In this document: positions 7,106 to 10,897 of the stretch, one piece after another
How positions within the stretch are numbered: the stretch's first letter is position 1
Layout of the letters: each line of letters starts with the position of its first letter
Source: Collinsella aerofaciens
GTDB lineage: Bacteria > Actinomycetota > Coriobacteriia > Coriobacteriales > Coriobacteriaceae
DNA length: 10,897 nt
Direction: 5' to 3'
NCBI GenBank assembly: GCA_905213725.1
Contig: CAJMJM010000061.1
Coordinates: forward strand, 1-10,897
Made by a program: the position numbers and the translations under genes
Notes under the pieces: model-generated
Told to the model about the DNA's origin: nothing
Seen by the model: only the letters and a program-made list of their open reading frames with translations
The model's database searches: none

Positions 7106-8320
7106 ATGGCCGATAAGATCCAGTGGGCGGGCAACACGATGCCCAAGAGCGATGACAAGCACTTGGGAATCATGAGCCTCGACCACGTGAAGAAGGCCCG
7201 TGCCTTCCACCAGTCGTTCCCTCAATATACCGTTACTCCGCTTGCCCGCCTGGACGGTCAGGCTGCGCGCCTGGGCCTGTCCAACCTGTGCGTTAAGGAC
7301 GAGAGCTATCGCTTTGGCCTCAACGCCTTCAAGGTCCTGGGCGGTTCGTTTGCCATGGCCAATTATATTGCCGACGAGACCGGCAAGGACGTTGCCGAGT
7401 GCACCTTCGATTACCTGACCTCCGATCAGCTTGCCAAGGACTTTGGCCAGGCCACCTTCTTTACCGCCACCGACGGCAACCATGGCCGCGGCGTGGCATG
7501 GGCTGCCAACAAGCTGGGCCAGAAGGCCGTCGTGCACATGCCCAAGGGTTCCACCAAGCCCCGCTTTGATAACATCGCCGCCGAGGGCGCCACGGTGACC
7601 ATCGAAGAAGTCAACTACGACGAGTGCGTGCGCATGGCCGCCGCCGAGGCCGACGCCTGCGAGCGCGGCGTCATCGTTCAGGACACCGCCTGGGAGGGCT
7701 ACGAGAAGATCCCGTCTTGGATCATGGAGGGCTACGGCACCATGGCTTCCGAGGCTGCCGAGCAGCTGCGCGAGATGGCCATCAACCGCCCGACGCACGT
7801 CTTTGTCCAGGCTGGCGTAGGCTCGCTGGCTGGCGCCGTGGTGGGCTACTTCACCAACCTGTATCCCGATAACCCGCCCACCTTCGTCGTGGTCGAGTGC
7901 GCGCCTGCCGCCTGCCTGTACAAGGGCGCTGCCGCCGGCGACGGCGACCCGCGCATCGTGGACGGCGACTTGCCCTCCATCATGGCCGGCCTGTGCTGCG
8001 GCGAGCCCAACATTCTGGGCTGGGATATCCTGCGCAACCACGCCACCGCTTTTGTGTCCTGCCCCGACTGGGTCACCGCTCGCGGCATGCGCACCCTGGG
8101 CGCTCCCGAGAAGGGCGACCCGCGCGTCATCTCCGGCGAGTCCGGCGCAGTGACCACCGGCCTGGTCGAGACCCTCATGCTCGATCCCGAGTACGCTGAG
8201 CTCAAGGAGCTCATCGGCCTGGACAAGACGAGCTCCGTGCTCTGCTTCTCCACCGAGGGCGACACCGATCCCGACCAGTATCGCCGCATTGTTTGGGAAG
8301 GCGAATATCCCACTTGCTAA
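7106..8320 (+). CDS. dpaL: Diaminopropionate ammonia-lyase (YgeX/DpaL)
   Basis: PLP-dependent fold-type II enzyme (EC 4.3.1.15) that converts 2,3-diaminopropionate to pyruvate and two ammonia, in the cytoplasm. The 404-residue product is close to the roughly 400-residue E. coli YgeX. Visible signatures: the Schiff-base lysine in RFGLNAFKVLGG (Lys76), ATDGNHGRG with Asp123 (matching catalytic Asp120 of the E. coli enzyme), VQDTAWEGY with Asp193 (matching Asp189), and the glycine-rich PLP-phosphate loop QAGVGSLAGAV. The start has AAGGAG eight bases upstream. It is first of three co-directional genes, followed after 74 bases by ygeY. Codon use is very biased to GAG, AAG and GCC, suggesting strong expression in the host. 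In E. coli the equivalent gene lies between ygeW and ygeY; here it leads the cluster. Confidence 0.95.
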   Translation: MADKIQWAGNTMPKSDDKHLGIMSLDHVKKARAFHQSFPQYTVTPLARLDGQAARLGLSNLCVKDESYRFGLNAFKVLGGSFAMANYIADETGKDVAECTFDYLTSDQLAKDFGQATFFTATDGNHGRGVAWAANKLGQKAVVHMPKGSTKPRFDNIAAEGATVTIEEVNYDECVRMAAAEADACERGVIVQDTAWEGYEKIPSWIMEGYGTMASEAAEQLREMAINRPTHVFVQAGVGSLAGAVVGYFTNLYPDNPPTFVVVECAPAACLYKGAAAGDGDPRIVDGDLPSIMAGLCCGEPNILGWDILRNHATAFVSCPDWVTARGMRTLGAPEKGDPRVISGESGAVTTGLVETLMLDPEYAELKELIGLDKTSSVLCFSTEGDTDPDQYRRIVWEGEYPTC

Positions 8321-8327
8321 TCGTTGG

Positions 8328-8354
8328 GGCGGAGTAAATAGGTATCGCTCCGCC
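8328..8354 (+). other. Intercistronic hairpin between dpaL and ygeY
   Basis: GGCGGAG (8328-8334) and CTCCGCC (8348-8354) form a perfect 7-bp stem with a 13-base loop just after the dpaL stop. No T tract follows, so full termination is unlikely; it may attenuate read-through or stabilise the dpaL transcript. The ygeY ribosome binding site (AAAGG, 8381-8385) lies beyond it. Confidence 0.4.
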
Positions 8355-8394
8355 ACCTCACAGGTAGATTCCTTCGTTTGAAAGGTTATGAACA

Positions 8395-9780
8395 ATGGCT
8401 AAAGAACTCGATTTCGACGCTATCAAGGCTGCTGCTGAGTCCCACCGTGCTGATATGACGCGTTTTCTTCGCGCAATGATTAGCCATCCCTCTGAGTCCT
8501 GCGAGGAGGGTGAGGTTGTTGCCTGCATCAAGGCCGAGATGGAGAGCCTTGGCTATGACGAGGTCAAGGTCGACGGCCTGGGCAACGTCATGGGCTTTAT
8601 GGGCGAGGGCGACAAGATCATCGCCATCGACTCCCACATCGACACCGTCGGCATCGGCAACATTGAGAACTGGGACGCCGATCCCTATGAGGGCTACGAG
8701 ACCGACGAGATCATCTACGGCCGCGGCGGCTCTGACCAGGAGGGCGGCATGGCTTCCGCTACCTACGCTGCCAAGATGATGAAGGACATGGGCCTCATCC
8801 CCGAGGGTTACAAGATCATGGTCGTCGGCACCGTCCAGGAAGAGGACTGCGACGGCATGTGCTGGCAGTACATCTACAACAAGGACGGCATTAAGCCCGA
8901 GTTCGTCATTTCCACCGAGCCCACCGACGGCGGCATCTATCGCGGTCACCGCGGCCGCATGGAGATCCGCGTCGACGTTCACGGCACCTCCTGCCACGGC
9001 TCCGCTCCCGACCGCGGCGACAACGCCATCTACAAGATGGCCGACATCATCGCCGACGTCCGCGCTCTCAACAACAACGGCTGCGACGAGTCGACCGACA
9101 TCAAGGGTCTCGTCAAGATGCTCGACCCCAAGTACAACCCCGAGCACTTCGAGGATGCCCGCTTCCTGGGCCGCGGCACCTGCACCGTCAGCCAGATCTT
9201 CTACACCAGTCCCAGCCGCTGCGCTGTCGCTGACTCCTGCGCCATCTCCATCGACCGTCGCATGACCGCCGGTGAGACCTGGGAGTCCTGCCTGGACGAG
9301 ATCCGCAACCTGCCGGCCGCCAAGAAGTACGGCGACGACGTGAAGGTCTCCATGTACATGTACGACCGTCCGTCCTGGACCGGCGAGGTCTACGAGACCG
9401 AGGCTTACTTCCCCACGTGGATCAACAAGGAGACCGCTCCGCACGTCAAGGCCCTCGTCGACGCCCACAAGGCCATGTTTGGTGACGAGCGCATCGGCTG
9501 CGAGCCCAGCATGGACAAGCGCACCGGTCGCCCGCTGTGCGACAAGTGGACCTTCTCCACGAACTGCGTTTCCATCCAGGGCCGCTACGGCATCCCCTGC
9601 GTGGGCTTTGGCCCGGGTGCCGAGTCTCAGGCTCACGCTCCCAACGAGGTCACCTACAAGGACGACCTGGTCACCGCTGCCGCCATGTACGTGGCTGCCC
9701 TGAACCTCTACGATCCGAGCCAGGCCGATGGCGATGCCACCGTGTTCCGCGCCGGTCTGACCAACAACAAGATCGATTAG
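8395..9780 (+). CDS. ygeY: YgeY family M20-type metallohydrolase
   Basis: Zinc-dependent amidohydrolase of the M20 peptidase/deacylase family, YgeY ('selenium metabolism-linked hydrolase') branch; cytoplasmic, substrate not established. Metal and catalytic residues are in place: DSHIDTV (His81, Asp83), GGSDQEGG (Asp114), VQEEDCDG (Glu149-Glu150), STEPTDGG (Glu175) and AHAPNE (His414). The dimerisation-domain stretch RGRMEIRVDVHGTSCHGSAP is typical of the subfamily. At 461 residues it is longer than the roughly 400-residue E. coli protein, with apparent insertions around residues 220-262 and 362-385 and a C-terminal extension. The start follows AAAGG at 8381-8385. Association with DpaL and YgeW suggests hydrolysis of a carbamoylated or ureido intermediate, which is inference. 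'Selenium-linked' reflects gene neighbourhood in other genomes; no in-frame TGA is present. Codon use is as biased as in dpaL. Confidence 0.93.
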   Translation: MAKELDFDAIKAAAESHRADMTRFLRAMISHPSESCEEGEVVACIKAEMESLGYDEVKVDGLGNVMGFMGEGDKIIAIDSHIDTVGIGNIENWDADPYEGYETDEIIYGRGGSDQEGGMASATYAAKMMKDMGLIPEGYKIMVVGTVQEEDCDGMCWQYIYNKDGIKPEFVISTEPTDGGIYRGHRGRMEIRVDVHGTSCHGSAPDRGDNAIYKMADIIADVRALNNNGCDESTDIKGLVKMLDPKYNPEHFEDARFLGRGTCTVSQIFYTSPSRCAVADSCAISIDRRMTAGETWESCLDEIRNLPAAKKYGDDVKVSMYMYDRPSWTGEVYETEAYFPTWINKETAPHVKALVDAHKAMFGDERIGCEPSMDKRTGRPLCDKWTFSTNCVSIQGRYGIPCVGFGPGAESQAHAPNEVTYKDDLVTAAAMYVAALNLYDPSQADGDATVFRAGLTNNKID

Positions 9781-9802
9781 TCCCATTCATCGATTTTGTT
9801 GA

Positions 9803-9827
9803 GCCGGGGGCCGCTCGTGTCCCCGGC
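9803..9827 (+). terminator. Hairpin after ygeY, possible weak terminator
   Basis: GCCGGGG (9803-9809) and CCCCGGC (9821-9827) make a perfect 7-bp GC-only stem with an 11-base loop, 23 bases after the ygeY stop. There is no T tract, so it may only reduce read-through into ygeW or protect the ygeY 3' end. Confidence 0.4.
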
Positions 9828-9835
9828 ACCCCCTG

Positions 9836-9862
9836 TTGACTTGGGGCCCGCGGTCGTTATCT
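9836..9862 (+). promoter_or_regulatory. Weak candidate promoter for ygeW
   Basis: TTGACT (9836-9841) and TTATCT (9857-9862) resemble -35 and -10 boxes, but the 15-base spacer is short. The 201-base ygeY-ygeW gap with a preceding hairpin makes a separate ygeW promoter plausible. Otherwise the gap holds no gene. Confidence 0.22.
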
Positions 9863-9981
9863 CCCATGCTTCCTCAACGGTGGCGGGTCCTCGTCATGGT
9901 GCTCTGCATGTTCTAGCCACACGCGCATGCCGGAACACATCTACTCATTGCGATCGTTTCATCTTTAGAAAGGACATTTCC

Positions 9982-10897
9982 ATGGACGCTAAGTTTACCG
10001 AGCTCGTCGAGCAACTGAACGGCCTCGATTTTAAGGGTATGTACGGCAGCGATTTCCTGCACACTTGGGACAAGACCACCGATGAGCTCAAGGCTCTCTA
10101 CATCGTCGCCGACGCCCTGCGCGAGCTGCGTGAGAACAACGTTTCGTCCAAGATTTTCGACTCCGGTCTTGCCGTCTCCCTGTTCCGCGACAACTCCACC
10201 CGTACGCGCTTCTCCTTCTCTAAGGCCGCCAACCTGCTCGGCCTTGAGCTGCAGGACCTGGACGAGAAGAAGTCCCAGATCGCCCACGGCGAGACCGTCC
10301 GCGAGACCGCTACCATGATTTCCTTCATGGCCGACGTCATCGGCATCCGCGACGATATGTACATCGGCAAGGGCAACGCCTACATGCACACGGTTTCCGA
10401 CGCCGTACAGGAAGGCTACCGCGACGGCGTGCTGGAACAGCGGCCCACGCTGGTCAACCTCCAGTGCGACATCGACCACCCCACCCAATGCATGGCTGAC
10501 ATGCTGCACATCATCAACCATTTCGGAGGGGTGGAAAAGCTCAAGGGCAAGAGGATCGCCATGAGCTGGGCCTATTCGCCCTCCTACGGCAAACCCCTCT
10601 CCGTGCCGCAGGGCGGCATCGGCCTGATGACCCGTTTCGGCATGGACGTCGTGCTGGCGCATCCCGAAGGCTATGAAGTCATGGGCGGCGTCGAGGAGGT
10701 GGCCCGCCGCAACGCCGCCGCGACCGGCGGTTCATTCACGAGGACGAACGACATGGCCGAAGCCTTCGCTGGCGCGGACATCGTGTACCCCAAAAGCTGG
10801 GCCCCCTTCGCGGCCATGCAGCGGCGCACCGATCTCTACGGCGCGGGCGACATGGACGGCATCAGGAAACTCGAAAAGGAATTGCTGGCCCAGAACG
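9982..10897 (+). CDS. ygeW: Knotted carbamoyltransferase YgeW, 3'-partial
   Basis: Member of the aspartate/ornithine carbamoyltransferase superfamily, YgeW branch, which transfers a carbamoyl group between carbamoyl phosphate and an amino or ureido acceptor; the physiological acceptor is not certain. The frame is open to the window's right edge: 305 codons are visible of an expected roughly 395. The carbamoyl-phosphate site STRTR is at residues 72-76 (within FRDNSTRTRFSF), and HPTQ at 166-169 (within QCDIDHPTQ). The stretches SYGKPLSVPQGG, MTRFGMDVVLAHPEGY and IVYPKSWAPF closely resemble E. coli YgeW. The start has AAAGGA at 9969-9974 with a 7-base spacer. Codon use changes abruptly near 10,400: before it all nine Glu are GAG and all nine Lys AAG; after it eight of ten Glu are GAA, three of seven Lys AAA, and AGG/CGG arginines appear. 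The protein stays coherent across the change, so this points to recombination or an assembly join between homologues. Confidence 0.93.
   Translation, partial: MDAKFTELVEQLNGLDFKGMYGSDFLHTWDKTTDELKALYIVADALRELRENNVSSKIFDSGLAVSLFRDNSTRTRFSFSKAANLLGLELQDLDEKKSQIAHGETVRETATMISFMADVIGIRDDMYIGKGNAYMHTVSDAVQEGYRDGVLEQRPTLVNLQCDIDHPTQCMADMLHIINHFGGVEKLKGKRIAMSWAYSPSYGKPLSVPQGGIGLMTRFGMDVVLAHPEGYEVMGGVEEVARRNAAATGGSFTRTNDMAEAFAGADIVYPKSWAPFAAMQRRTDLYGAGDMDGIRKLEKELLAQN

Noticed and set aside
6974..8395. 473-residue open frame antisense to dpaL
   Set aside because: Same reason: low-complexity translation opposite a clearly real enzyme gene.
8395..9780. Selenoprotein reading of YgeY because of its 'selenium-linked' family name
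   Set aside because: There is no in-frame TGA in the coding sequence; the name reflects gene neighbourhood elsewhere.
8386..9786. 466-residue open frame antisense to ygeY
   Set aside because: It mirrors the strongly biased codons of ygeY, is Val/Ala/Gly/Asp-rich without domains, and has no ribosome binding site. It is a shadow of high GC at third positions.

Overview
The window looks like a stretch of chromosome from a moderately GC-rich gut Actinobacterium of the Coriobacteriia, most likely Collinsella or a close relative. This is inferred from the ygeX/ygeY/ygeW gene set, the strong GAG/AAG/GCC codon bias of those genes, and the general gene style. No rRNA, tRNA or other taxonomic marker is present, so the assignment is tentative.

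Left part (1-4245, + strand): an accessory, defence-type region. A SNF2-family helicase gene enters from the left edge and is broken by a -1 frameshift at a run of six G (1255-1260). Its C-terminal helicase lobe continues in another frame to 1907. After 180 bases comes a complete 707-residue GmrSD-type (DUF262 + DUF1524) predicted modification-dependent nuclease with a DUF5655-like C-terminal domain. A 16-bp hairpin closes this unit against convergent genes.

Middle part (4278-6828, - strand): three genes read leftward. From right to left these are a DauR-like regulator (YheO/PAS domain plus HTH), a 328-residue proline/alanine-rich single-pass membrane protein of unknown function, and a 140-residue protein of unknown function. 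The 364-base gap at 4701-5064 holds two leftward terminator-like hairpins and three 13-bp direct repeats spaced exactly 33 bp apart.

Right part (7106-10897, + strand): a catabolic cluster, divergent from the DauR-like regulator. It encodes diaminopropionate ammonia-lyase (dpaL/ygeX), the M20-family hydrolase YgeY, and the knotted carbamoyltransferase YgeW, which runs off the right edge. In E. coli these three genes sit beside purine/xanthine-dehydrogenase genes, and homologues occur in anaerobic purine/uric-acid degradation clusters of gut bacteria. The likely logic is that YgeW and YgeY process carbamoylated or ureido intermediates, DpaL deaminates 2,3-diaminopropionate to pyruvate and ammonia, and the divergent regulator senses a pathway metabolite. 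The individual reactions of YgeW and YgeY and the regulatory link are inference.

Most notable oddities are the G-tract frameshift in the helicase, the 33-bp-period repeats, and an abrupt change of codon use inside ygeW near 10,400, which suggests recombination or a chimeric assembly join.
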